The notes below the pieces were generated by a model. It had not been told where the DNA came from, ran no database searches, and saw only the letters and a list, made by a program, of their open reading frames with translations. From NCBI GenBank assembly GCA_024752435.1, contig CP103029.1:1736001-1800000 (forward strand): a DNA stretch of 64,000 bases, written 5' to 3'. The translations under genes and the position numbers were made by a program. Positions 22,901 through 35,749 of the stretch are shown piece after piece (position 1 is the stretch's first letter; every line of letters begins with the position of its first letter). The DNA comes from Allantophomopsis cytisporea. Taxonomy: Eukaryota > Ascomycota > Leotiomycetes > Phacidiales > Phacidiaceae.

Positions 22901-25121
22901 ACCGGCTGAGCCCGTCCAGAAGCGGTTCATCAAGGCAGAGCTAGCTCCCGCTGAGATTGCGACGTCTTTCAGACTTGAGACTGTTGCAAAACCTGCATCT
23001 CCACCTATCGATTCCATTTCTCAACCGACCTCGCCACGTAAACTTGATATCAAGAGCAGAATGCAATTCTTAGCGCAAGCACAAGAAAAGTCGGCCCCAA
23101 AGCCAGACCTGGAATCCTCAAGATCTTCCAAAAAGCATATGGATTTTGCTGAGCTTCTTGCCAAGAGACAGAACGGTACAACCGAGGTGAAACAATCCAA
23201 TACTACGCAGAAACCTGTGGCTCCAATAAAATCTCCTTTACTGACTCAAGCCGCTGGCGACGCTACAGCGAACTTGAAGTCACCAAATTCGCACGAGTCA
23301 AGCATTAGGTCCTTGCCTGTTGTCCCTATAAAGCCGCAGGGCTCCATTTCTTCTACGGATGGCTCAGGTCCTATCAAATCACCGGATGTAGAAAGCCCCA
23401 AGACGGCTTCCCCAGTGGTTCCTACGAAGCCACAGCTTTCTCCAAAAGCAGAACGTATTCAACCTACAGTGGTTGTGCAACCTCAAACTCCATCTGTTAA
23501 GAAACAGCCGTTGGTCACCACCTCAGAGGTAGCTGTTCCTACGAAGTCCGTAAAAGGTGCGGCTGCTATGTGGAACCGACCATCTGCAACAGAGAGCATG
23601 CCTCCTCCACCTCGTGTGAAGTCTCCGATTAAGCTTCCTACTCAAGCAGACGAGCAGTCTGCCATGGAAAATGCCGGTCTTCGAAGTCCATCTGGAAAGA
23701 AGGATATTTCAGTAGCTGGTCTTGGTCTGGGATCCATTGGTAATAATCAGTCAACTGTGCTTGAAGCAAAGCCTCTGCCAAGTCCAGGTGCTGATGAACG
23801 CCGACCATCCTCCTCTTCCCATAGTCTTAGGTCAACCCCTTCGACTCGACAGTTCTCGAATGACAGATATTTGAGAAAACCGATTGACTCACCTTCATTG
23901 CAAACCACTGAAACGACAGAACTCATTACAAATTTCTTTGGGCAACAATTTAATACACCACCAAGTGTGAATGTTGACATTGCATCTATCTTGACTTCAA
24001 ACCCAAATGAAACAACAAAGGTTCGAACACTAAGTGCACAAATGTATCATTTGTCCCCAGACGGAAAGAAGAGTGCTGTCGCGAGTCATCTTGAACGCAT
24101 TCTTTTCGAGAAAGACGTCTATCTCTGTGTACACAACTTTGAGGTTTCTGGTGTCAAGAAGTCCCCGGAAGTCTATCTTTGGAGCGGCAATGACGTTGAT
24201 GAATCAACTGTCAGAAATACTGAGACCTTTGCTCAACGAGAAGCTCGTAATGTTCGTGGCAAATTTATCGCCATTACGCAGGGCAAAGAAACTCCGGAAT
24301 TCTTGCAAGCCCTTGGAGGCGTCGTTATCACCAGACGTGGCTCAAGCAACAAACACGACTCTTTGGCTCCACATATTCTTTGTGGTCGTCGGTACATGGG
24401 CGAAATTGTATTCGATGAAGTCGAGTTTGCACCAACCTCTCTGTGCTCTGGCTTCCCATATCTCGTGGCAACTAAGGCAGCCAAGACTTATCTCTGGGTT
24501 GGAAAGGGCAGTAACATTGATGAGATCAGCTGTGCTAAGCTCATCGGCATGGAATTCGGATTAACAGGTGAGATTGAGGAAGTCCAGGATGGCAAAGAAC
24601 CAGAGGCCTTCCTCAAGGAGTTCGGCGATGCAAAACTACGAAAGTCTGCAGATCACTGGAGGTTGAAAGCTAGCTATGATAAGTACCGTGGACGCCTCTT
24701 TCGTATCGAGTCATCCAGAGTTCACGAGATTTCGCCATTCACGCAGGCAGATATCTCACCATCAAGTATCTATGTCCTTGATGCTTTCTTCGAGATGTAT
24801 ATCATTGTTGGAGCTCGTTCTCAGTCTGAATTTGCTGCTTTCAGCACTGCATTACACTTCGCGCAGGAGTATGGTATGGAGGCAGCTCTTAAGGAGGACA
24901 GACCCTTTGTTCCCATCAGCACTGTCGTACTTGAAGGTGTACCAAGGGATCTGAAGAGTGTTTTTAGACAATGGAAAGATAGCCATGTGACTACCCTCCT
25001 GAGGAGTCCTAGTGCAGCATCTACAACTGCTCCGTTGAGTCCGGGTCTAAAGAGAACGAGGAGTTTGAGAGTGGTCCCACTCATGGCTGCATTGGAGGCT
25101 ACTAGAATCTCGGGTGTGTGA
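19982..25121 (+). CDS. Large disordered protein with C-terminal gelsolin-like repeats (DUF4045-type)
   Basis: Exons 19982-20156 and 20245-25121 encode 1683 residues; the 88-nt intron (GTTAGT...ACAG) joins QARRA to ERARSISP. Residues 1-60 are helical and charged (MSSYFPDPKG...). Residues 60-1280 are low-complexity Ser/Pro/Lys-rich sequence with many SP/TP sites, repeated PTKP/PIKP-type elements, and short conserved blocks such as VAPDELKDNILRGKAGLA (about 690) and LKARGPPSM-like GPP motifs; this layout matches fungal proteins annotated with DUF4045. From about 1285 to 1660 come gelsolin/ADF-type repeats (VYLWSGNDVDESTVRN; AKTYLWVGKGSNIDEI; SIYVLDAFFEMYIIVGA). Gelsolin repeats bind, sever or cap actin filaments, so a role at cortical actin is likely. 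Calcium binding cannot be judged. The N-terminal DUF name is from memory of the architecture. Confidence 0.85.
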
Positions 25122-26269
25122 AGTAAGGACAGATTGTTCGCTTCGTTTTGTACATTTTAGTAGACTGATATCGTTTTTTAATGGCGTTCCTGTGGACATT
25201 GCTAAGGTCGTGAGGGGTTGTGTATTTGTAAAAGTTGCAATATCTTTTCAAACAGAGGAGTTGGAGGCATTGAAGCCTATACTAAAAGCAATATCTTACA
25301 TAAATCCTCTGGTATTGACACTGTGGGTGCTTGATACCAATTCGGGCTGCTGTTGTTGGTGTTGGTGAGTCTTTCAGTCAACATGATACCCTATCTCGAT
25401 TATACCACACTGGTTACTGGCCTAATTATTGTGAAACTGGCCATACTTCCCGATGTCCTTTGTTGGTAGGAGGTAATAACGAGGAATTGGAAAAGAGCGA
25501 GAATAGGCATTGATGACTGACTTTTGATGATGATTACTGACGATTGACGAATCCTGCCTACAAGTACTTTAAATAGCATACCCTATACCTATGAAAAAGT
25601 ATGTCACTCGAACAGGAGATCTGAACTTGCTTTTGCCAGATTGTAAAGGTCTTGAGCGCCTATTTTTATTTAAAGCAATGAATCCAATGATAAAATTTGT
25701 AGAAGTTATGTATAAGCATAGATTACACAGATATATTAAGCTTAAGTTTCACACTGCTATGACAATGGTATCCTCCGTGTATGGACGACAGTAACATGAA
25801 TCGACGAACTGGATGATCCAAGTGTCATGAATTCAGAACAAATGCCATCCACGTAATATGCTAATTGTCAACATGCATCTCTCCTTGCATTCAGATTGTT
25901 AGCATTCATTCCTCCCCCTTGAATTTCTGGGGTTGAGGGGGCGAGGCTGAACACAAGTGACGAGGCGGAGAACCGTATCATGACGCTAAACCGAAACAGG
26001 TGACCAGGCCAAATATTACATTAGATGCTCAAAGGCGAGGTGTTCACAGCTAAGTCCGACAATAAGATCGAACTACCATTCACTTCCGGGTTGTTCGATC
26101 ACCGACCACAACAATCTTTTCGACTTTGATTTATAGAACGCCCAGGCCGGTTCTTGTGGCTGTCAAAGAAGTTCCGCAGAAGCTTCTTTTGAACACGACA
26201 TTCTCTTGCGCGCAAGATCTCTAGAATTCCCGCGTCGTTCTTACCCAGCGTCCTCATTAATCTGTCACC
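25122..26269. other. Intergenic upstream of sec63
   Basis: No gene is supported. Short frames at 25331 and 25591 have no signature. The last 200 nt are presumably sec63 promoter and leader. Confidence 0.5.
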
Positions 26270-28538
26270 AGTACGTATTTCGTTGCCACCTTTTATATAT
26301 CATATTTTATTGATACTCATGGTACTATAGTGTCTTCCGATTACAACTACGATGAGGAAGCTCAATTTTTCCCCTTCTTTGTTCTGACGCTCTCTGGTAT
26401 TATCGCCATACCTTTGACTTACACCCTTCTCAAGCCAAGCTCTGATCCCGCAGCCACTGCGCCGCGGATACAGACAGACTATAAGCCCGAACATGCAGAC
26501 CTTATTGCGCATCAGAAGAAGAAGCAGAGGAGGAGAGAGAGAAAGATCAAACGTACAATTTTGGCAGTGGTTCTGTGGGTACTTATAGGCTTGATGGCAT
26601 ACTTGATCCACGTCACTGCCAGAGCTACACCAAAGATTTGGAACCCATATGATATTCTTCAGATCTCGGAGGTATGTCAATTCTCCCAAGGTTTCGAGGT
26701 TATTTCTAACTTTGTATAGTCTGCGACGGAGAAGCAGATCAAATCGCATTACAAGAAAATGTCCCTTAAGTTCCATCCAGACAAGATTAGACCCGATCCA
26801 GCCAAAAATGAAACTCTCGAGATGTTGAACGACCACTTCGTCGAAATTACAAAAGCATACAAGGCACTTACCGATGAGGAGATTCGCAACAACTTTATTC
26901 AGTTTGGCCACCCAGATGGAAAGCAAGGGTTCAGCATTGGTATTGCACTTCCAAAATTCATGGTTAGCGATGGCAATGGCTGGTACGTCGTTGCAGGTTA
27001 CACTCTTCTTCTGGGAATTCTGTTACCATATGTCGTTGGAACTTGGTGGTACGGAACTCAGCGCCTGTCAAAGGAGAAGGTTTTACTCGAGAGTGCCAAC
27101 AACCTTTTCCGTGAATATGACGAAAACATCACCCAGGGAGGAATTATTAGTGCTTTGAGTGTGGGCTCCGAGTACAAGGCCATGTTGAAGGGTGATAAGG
27201 CAGAATCTGGTCTCAGCAAGATTGAATCAAGAATCCTAAGAGAAGTCGAGGGACTCGGCTACGCCGGTGGACTTTCCGCTGCTGAGAAGACCAAGCTGGA
27301 GGATCTTGATGGATGGCGCAGAAAGGCTTTGGCTCTTTTATGGGCATACCTTGGACGCGTTGACCTAGAAGATCCTACTCTCAACGAGGCCAAGTTCGAA
27401 GCTGCACCAATTGCTCATGCTCTCAATAATTCCTTCACTGCTATTGCTCTTGCTTTTGGCGCCACAACTCCTATTTTGTCCTCTTTTGCAACCACCCAAA
27501 ACTTGATCCAAGCGATGCCACCAAAGGCTTCACCACTTCTTCAATTGCCATACTTCACCCCTGCGATTGCCAAGGCCGTCGAGGGCGATGCTAAGACCCA
27601 TCTCACTCTCCAGCAATACATGAACATGCCTGAAACTTACCGCAAGAGTCGTACTGTTGGCAAGGACCTTCTCACTGAGGAGCAATACAATACCGCACTC
27701 AATGTTGCCCGACAAATTCCAAACTTCGAGGTCGCAAAGGCATTCTTTAAGGTCACCGGCGAAAAGTTCATCACTCCAGGCTCTCTTGTCTCTCTTGTTG
27801 TCAAGGGCCGCTTCGTCCCACCTGGAAGCCTGAACGTTCCTGAAATCAATGAACTCGATCTCGAAGATGTTGACCCAGATGAGGATGATCTCGATGCTAT
27901 CCTTGGTCGCAAATCCAAGTCCACCAAGGCCTCTCCCGCTGAATCAGATAAGTCACATCAACCACCACTCGCATATGCTCCTTACTACGCACGTGACTAC
28001 TCTCCTCGCTGGCACATTTTCCTCACGGATTCCAAACAAGGAAAGATCGCCGTACCTCCTTTCATGTTCACTGTTTTTGACAAGCCTATCTTCGGCGCGG
28101 ACGGAAAGCCTACTTTCAACATGCAGACTATGAAGGCGCAGTTCCAGGCACCTCCTCAAGCTGGCCAGTATACTTTCGTCTGCCATGTCGTCTGTGACAG
28201 CTACGTGGGTCTCGACACCAAGATGGAGGTCACGCTTACAGTCGATGACGCTGCGAAGGCGGTGGAGATCGAGGAAGAGGAGGAGATTAGTGAACCTGAT
28301 GAGGGTATGTTACTCCTCTAATTACTTTCATAAATTTCCTGGAAATCTCTAAATGAACCCGTACTAATCCTTATTCATAGATTCTCTGGCTGGACAGATG
28401 CAGTTCATGAAGACTGGACAAGCGCCTCCACCAAGCAAGAAGAAGAGAGTGCAAGAGAGCAGTGATGAGGAGAGTGATACCGAGGGCGAGGAGGTGAACG
28501 ACACTAGTGACACGAATACCGATACCGATGAGGAATAG
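26270..28538 (+). CDS. SEC63: Sec63, ER protein-translocation J-protein
   Basis: Exons 26270 (at least its last base), 26331-26671, 26720-28304 and 28381-28538 give 694 residues. The ATG appears split: A26270 precedes a GTACGT...CTATAG intron and TG follows, giving MSSDYNYDEEAQFFPFF. No in-frame ATG exists in exon 2 before this point. Membrane segments lie at about residues 12-33 and 80-101. The lumenal J domain (about 104-175) has HPD (133-135), the residues that stimulate the Kar2/BiP ATPase. A third membrane segment (GWYVVAGYTLLLGILLPYVV) is followed by the cytosolic Sec63/Brl domain and an acidic C-terminus (SSDEESDTEGEE) that contacts Sec62 in yeast. Sec63 works with Sec61 in post-translational import. 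The introns are 60, 48 and 76 nt. Confidence 0.93.
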
Positions 28539-30059
28539 TATGAGTCGTTTTGTATCATATGGGTTGGCGTTTTGAGTGGCCATACACTTTGGCTTCTGAG
28601 CTGGTTTTATAAAAGAGTTAATTTTGAATGTGTGCAAGTGATGCGTTGTGAAATTTGTGAGGAGCAGAACTTATGATTTTGTCGTTGAAGAAGCAGTCTA
28701 GTGATTCATTGATATGAGCAGGGGTATAACTTACGTTCTTGTTTTCTCTGTACATATTTTCTAAGTCGGCCACCTTCCATCTTTGATATCAGTCACTATC
28801 GCAACTCTTGCTAGTGTCACTCGCCATTATTTGTAGTACGAATCCTAAAGGAGCATAGGTACTATCTTCGTTTGAGTTGTAGTTAGCCGTAAGTTCTAAT
28901 CAGGAAATCCAGCTCCTTTTTATGTACATATAATCCCATAGCCAGCTTTTGACAATCCCGTCTACCGTCTTTGAATGGGTATGGGGTCGGGGAAGTTTTC
29001 ATCAGTCTAGCTTCATGATCCCCACATTGAGCTTTGCGATAGACACCTTCAACTCAAGTGTTGAAGCATCCTTTGCTTGAGCAGTTGAACACTTTGTCAC
29101 CATTGATCTATTAGCACTATAAAAGCCCCGAGTTCCTATAAAGGGCTTGGGATCTTTGAAGCTTCTACAGAGAAGAGGTTTATAGACATTGTAGAATTTT
29201 CATCAATCAAAACGAGCATGATGCTAGATATCTTGCCTTGCCATTGTTGGCTTATTGGCCTTACACTCGCTCTTATTATTCTGCAGGAATGAATCGAATC
29301 CTTGACGATCCGGAATTCAGACTCTATTGTACAGCCTTCTGGCCAGCGCTTATACACCATGGGCGCGCCTCTGGGGTGTATCGAGAGCGCCTCTGCACAA
29401 CCTAATATAGTCATATCCACCCACTACAGATTGCACATTGGATAACCTCGAAACGTTCGTGAGCCTTTAACCTATATCCGTACATATCTGCAATACTGTT
29501 TACAGAGCTATTTCTACGCTAGTATCTTGGTACTCGTGATGTGACTTTTCTATCGAGCTTCTTATCTCATCCGCAAACGTCCATTACGCACAACGACGTG
29601 CCGCTCTCGAATTCCACAAACTTATCTGACTTCAATGACTAGTACTCGGTCTACAGTATCGTTATATCTTGACGTAACTTATCTATGGATTGTGGATTTT
29701 TGCTAGTTGCTTGACTTCAAGGAGTTTGCAAGTTTCATGATTATGGTCTTGTGCAAAGAGATGGGCATCTCAAAGTGAAATAATGTATCGGCTAAATTCT
29801 ATAATTTGTAAATTTCATTAGATACCCGAAATCTTCCTTCATCTGCATATTTAGCCCACACCACTTACTTAGGAATGCTACGTCCTGTTACCTTCTGTCT
29901 CGGAAATAAAATGAAACCTGGACAATCAAGCTCATTGTTATATAATTAAACCTCCCAGTACAACTTCTACTCACTATGCCTTATCTCTCATGCGAAAGTC
30001 ACGTGTTGTTATTTAGATATTTTGAAATAGTGTGATGAGTTTCAACAACAATCAAAGTG
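28539..30059. other. Intergenic, no gene recognised
   Basis: No coding frame longer than about 95 codons occurs and none has a family signature. Confidence 0.5.
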
Positions 30060-30143
30060 GCCTGCGTAGCTCAATTGGTTAGAGCATCTGACTCTTATTC
30101 ATAAGAAATCAGAAGGTTGGGGGTTCGACCCCCCCCGGGGGCT
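30060..30143 (+). tRNA. tRNA-Lys(CUU) with a 10-nt intron
   Basis: Acceptor GCCTGCG (30060-30066) opposes CGGGGGC (30136-30142), with T30143 as discriminator. The D-arm is GCTC/GAGC. The anticodon stem is TCTGA (30087-30091) with TCAGA (30109-30113), and the loop CTCTTA...A carries anticodon CTT. The intron TTCATAAGAA (30098-30107) lies after position 37. The T-arm is GGGGG-TTCGACC-CCCCC. The acceptor stem has a G-U pair at 4:69 and a G-G mismatch at 5:68, unusual for a fully active gene. Confidence 0.88.
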
Positions 30144-30171
30144 CAATTCCCTCTAATTGCCACAAATTATC

Positions 30172-30176
30172 TTTTT
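30172..30176 (+). terminator. Pol III T-run terminator of tRNA-Lys
   Basis: A TTTTT lies about 29 nt past the tRNA 3' end; no earlier run of four or more T occurs. Confidence 0.65.
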
Positions 30177-33100
30177 GCATTTTTCTTCTTCTGGTCTTCC
30201 CCACCTCATCAATATGAAAAGACTGTTTCATGCTACGATATCATTTTCGTTGGGCATCTCTTTTTGATGACTATCTTAAGGATATTTGGGGACGACTGTG
30301 CGTAGTTAAGCGAGCTTTGTGCACGGCAGTACCTCGCTGATACGCAGAGTGAAGACTGTTCTATGTTGATATGATAAATGAGATGTATAGCAGACAAAAG
30401 CGGACCGGTTTAGGATAAAAAGATAGCTTTTCAAAGTCTAGAGACATCTGTTGAAATACAGAGCAGCCGCAGCAGATCTGCATGTTCTTAGGGTTTCCAT
30501 AGAAAAGTCTTGATGTGTGATGTGTCAATGTGGATGCCATAGGTAAGTTGGTTATGAGGAGCGATCTCTATATCGAACACTAAGACACTAAGAAATAAAT
30601 ACCCTATTTACTATAATCTTCCTCTGTGAACGAACAAAATTATGCCTCTATATATCTTCATCAATCAACCCCATCATTCCCAGCAGTATGCCAATACAGT
30701 CAACTCATGCGTACCCCTCTGCACTCCCCTCTTTCCAACAGTCTCCCCCAACACTTGTCCAAAGACCATCAACGAAGTCCCAAACACCCGGAAAGCAATA
30801 CGGAGCGGCACAGAAGCTTGATCAACTGTTGCTGATGAGGTAATAGTGTTGCCGGAAAAAAAAACGGGGGTGGTCACGATGCAATGATGCAGCGATGTAG
30901 TGATAGTCCGCCTTAATGATGACGTTTGGATACTTCTCAAGTAATTAAGGGGTAATAGTCACGATGGTGTCAGTTATATCTGGGTAGTTGTCATCATGCT
31001 GAGGGGCGCGGGGTTTTGCATGGCAATGCAATGCCATAAGCATTTGTGCTCGATGTGTCTGTGAGAAGAGCCATTCTTTAGAGTGTGTGCCCCGGATTTC
31101 GGTTGTGCACGGGTACACCGTGTTAGTCATAGTGAAGGTGTGTAGTGGCCTCGTGTGGTGCGTATTATGTATGAATGGTGAATATATACTATGTTATATG
31201 GTAATAACAAAGTCACCTGGTGATCCACGCCCAACCACGAAGTTTGGCGTGCATGGTCACGTATACATATGTAAATTATCAAGTGTCGCCGGATGAAGGG
31301 AGGCAAGTCCTAATAATACGATGAATAGATGATTCACTGTCGGTTATTCGAAAAGGAGGATGTCGAAGACACTCCTATTATGCAATAATTACCCTCTCAG
31401 GCCGTACAAGTTGGTAAGATTTAACAATAAATACAGGATTATTGCGGGGACCGAGATCAGAAAAGTCAAAGTATTGTAAGAAACGCCTCACTTATAAATC
31501 GTAACGTGTGCATAGACGACACAGGATAGATAGAAAGAGATACTGCTTGAGGTGTAACTGTTAGAACGTTTCTCCTTTTCTTTCATCCTTCACCATACGA
31601 GGCTTAAAATAACTAATCATTCATGTAGTACGTACATACCTTGACCTGTACCTGAGTGAGACGAGTGAGGCGAGTGAGGCGAATGACAAGTACTAAATAT
31701 TCTTACGAAGTGCCACACAGCCAGAAAGAGACGAGGCTGTGCGATGGAAAAGGGACGCCAGTACGAGATCTGTGAGATAAATTGGGAACATGTGGCTGAG
31801 GATGTATGTAAGGTACAGCTAATATGTACGAAGGGCCTTCCCTACGAAGGACAAAGCGAACATATGTACATACGAGCCACTTGATACTTAGATATGACTT
31901 GAAATATTTCTGTTCCCAGAGCAGTTAATACACCATTAAAATGTCTTCTAAAAACAAGAGATCGGCGTCATTCACCTTCGTATTGTAAAATATAATAGTC
32001 ATATTAAATAATACTACAAAGTAATATCACGCAACGGCGCATGCTCATCCATATCCTTCCCATTCGTTATCGGCATCGACATGCAGTTCAGCGCTGTGTG
32101 CGCTGGATGTGTACTTTACACGCCAGTTTTCCACCCGCAGCTCCACAACAATGTCACAAGCGTACGCCTCTTCCACCCTATTAACTCATATTTCCACCGA
32201 CATATCCACCATAAACCCTCGAACAATGCAGAAACCCCTCATTCTGAGTCCACGCTTCTATCCATTCTATCCACCATGAATATCTTGACTCCTCTCGGGT
32301 GCACGTACCGATCAACCTCCAACAAGCATTGGGGTAGGTGAGGTGACAGGGGTTCAGGGTTCTGGATTGTCATTCCCAGGAAGAACTCGAGGAATATTCG
32401 AGGAACACTTAACACGGTCTTGGACGATGTGATGTCTACGACCTCCCTCGTGCCCTGAAAGAAAGCGCCCTTTCAAGCCTTCAATATGAACTCACTCACC
32501 TCAAACAGCACGACATTGAACGCTCTCAAGTCTGTGCCCAGTCACATTGCCAGAGACTGGAACAGCATCAGAGCCTAACGAATTGGTGAACCGACAACTA
32601 AACAATGAGTTTCCAAGCCCGTGATACATACCTCCAGCTCAGCGATGGGGCAGTTCTCGATTTAGAATCCGTGTCAGTGCCAGACGCAGCCTGAGAGAGA
32701 GGAGAGAGAAAAAAAAAAGCCGCACTATGCAGCACCGCCAAGCTGCGATAGGAATGCCACGCGAGATACGCATATACCACAATAATGCCGGGCTCCCCTC
32801 CAATCGACCTCGATCACTTTTAGTGGGAAGAGGGTCCCCATAGAACTGTGGAGCTGTCGATTATGGAAAGCCTTGAATAGCCGATACTTGTAGACGATTA
32901 TCATGAGTGATATGCGGCTTGCGGAGGATGTTGTGATGAATGCAGTAAGTATCGTGATGAGTTGGGGCCTTCGCTAGGGAGTGAGAAGAGCGGCCTTTAT
33001 TTTTTATGGTTTATTGGAAGGGGAAAGTCAATTCTGGTCTCTGAACGACTCCCTGTATAGTTTTTTTAAGCCGGGAGAGGGAGCGAATTGGTTGGTGGTC

Positions 33101-35749
33101 AGAGGGGGGAATTCAAACTGGGGGCTTGCAGTCGTCGTATCTGCTGTGAACGGGAGAAGAGTATTCTTACTCGTTATCGAGGCTTGTGCTTTGCACTGGT
33201 CAAACATGTAGAAAAGTCAAGTCGGAAGCGAAGACGATGACTTATGATGGCCATGCAGAGTATATCAATGCTTATAGGAGATTCGAAGCATATAGAGTAC
33301 GATAGATAGAGAATCAAACAAAAAATATGACGTGGAAGAAATCAATAGAAAGAAGAAAAGAAAAAAAGAAAAAAACAATGTAATCCTAGTTGCTTGATGG
33401 GGTCAAAGGTGGTTCGGTTCATTCAATTGTGCAGGACAAGACAAGGTAGAGAGATACATAGACATTAAGACTTCCGTCATCTCACATATTCCACGTCTAT
33501 TTTCCACAGCCCTGCAAAGGTCACCAATCAAATGACCTGCATACAAGGTCACATCCGTTGGAATTTTTCTCACTACATACGAAGTCTTCTAGAAATCCAC
33601 TCGCCATGGAAAAGAAGGTCCGGGCAAAAAAGCTAGGGAGGTTGGTCGGTCGAGCGAGCAGAATCATAATATACGGAGTGAGAATAAGAGAATGAGATGA
33701 TACTGAGGGGAGGAGTGGATGTAATTATGTAGTAATTGCCTCACGGGAAAAGAAGTCAAGGTCGAAAGAGTGAAAGAGTGAATAAGTGAATGAGTGAATG
33801 AGTCGAGGGAAATATATAATAACCACCATACGCATCTACTCTTCCTGGTCCCGTCCGCTTCTTGTGATATCGTAGTACATTACTGTACTCTCTCACGCAT
33901 CTATCTACCCATCCCTCCATTTGCATTCCGGATATACTTCATACTTCCTTCATACTTCCAGCCCCTCGTCGTCGAGTACGACATATAACCCCTTTCATCT
34001 ATCATCCATCATCCATTTCAACTCTGTCATCTCTCACCGTGTTTGTGTACGCAGGCAAACTGTGGATACCCATCAAGCACGCCAGCTGTCACTGCTCTCG
34101 ACACAGAGGAATACGGAGTTTATGCTCTAGAGAGTCTAAGACACTGCTACTTCCCACATCAATCATATCCTCATATCCTCATATCATACTGCATACTACT
34201 CTCAGACCTTGCCAATACTACAACTCATCTGAAGCCTCAGCCGCCGACAAGATCTTCCATACTTTTTCTGAAACTTTTACTCAAATCACGAAGTATCGAG
34301 TTACCATAGTTTCATCATCTTTACGATCTGCTCAGCCCACATCTTGATGTGCTAGACATAGTTGCGACTTACTTTTAGCCACCCGCTTTACGTTCAAACA
34401 AGCTCTGGTGCCGTGTGCTTTGCCGAAACAAAAAAAGAATACTCGATACGGTACTCACTCTATTTCTCGATACGCGTCGAGTTAATGATTACCTGACTCC
34501 GAGTATTTGACGGATCAGTAACTCTACCGCAGCTATCTATCCAAAGCTATTTCCAGCCATACGGCTACTCCGATAACATAAACTCATTCAGAATTTACGA
34601 CATCATCTCGCCCATTCACCAATTACTACTGACTACAAAAAAGAACGGTACCAAAGATACTGTAATTACCTGCATACTTCAGTCCATAATTGTTTATCTA
34701 CCCTTCATCGTCCTGTCTCACTTACACCTCCTCCTCCTCTTCCCATCAACGACTCCAAAACTCCGCCGCTCATCCATCCACTACACCCTGCCCTGCTATG
34801 CGCTTATCCACTCCTACAAGGAATCCTTCTTTCATCTCTTTGTTGTCCTTCTAAACTCCCATACCTAAAACATTCTACGCTTTCTACCCCTTCCATTTCA
34901 TCAAAAACGCTCCTACCCGTTCCCGCCAACCCGATTACTGGCTCGTTCCACCGCTGCAATCCTTCTTAACAAGAGACACGAAGCGAATCAACGCAAAAGG
35001 TACGTTCTATTCCCATTCCTTACCCCCCAAAAAGAACCGATGCCCAAACGCCTAAGCCCAATCGGCGGTCAACGCCTTATCAATTCCTGCTGTAAGGGAC
35101 GAACCAGATCGAGGCCATTACCAAAAAGCAATGTATCTGTTGGTCTCTCTTTGCTTTTTGGGGGAAAGCGAGGAAGGGTAGGCAAATATGCCAATGTGCA
35201 TTATCATTGCCAGTAACCGTGCGTAGTGCATTGCTGTCATTGCGGTTGTGGTGGTGGCATGGCAATGAAAGTCGCCTCTAGTCTTATCGAATTTCTGCTG
35301 ATAGCCATGAAACATCCAGGGACCGAGGGCCACACGTCTGAGAAATACTCCGAACTGCCTTTGATCGAGAACCGATCGAGAGACAATACGTATCTCCATT
35401 GAGAGATTCCAGCCCGTAAGTTCCCCTGCATGTATTTTCCAAGCACAATATTAAGTGCCCATGATGCCTCTCCTTTGCTACAAATTCCAGTTGTCGTTAT
35501 TGTGTGGATGGTGTTCGTTGTTCATTCGATACACACTTCTCAAGATACTTCCCATCCCTCCTTTATTATCCTCATACCATATCAAATACAAGCTTTATAA
35601 GCCTCCCAAACACATACATACCTTACACGGGTACTCGTGGACCAAAATAAACTTGTACTTTGTACTTGGTTGACTTGACTACACAACATCTACAAAATCT
35701 TCCGAGTGGAACACAACATACAACATATATCATATATGAAACCACAAAT
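30177..35749. other. Gene-poor region upstream of GDH2
   Basis: About 5.6 kb hold no coding region I can support. Short imperfect repeats occur (GAGTGAGAC/GAGTGAGGC units near 31657-31685; GAGTGAAT-type units near 33770-33803). The right-hand kilobase (34.7-35.7 kb) is CT-rich with little purine and probably contains the GDH2 promoter and a long leader. Confidence 0.5.
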
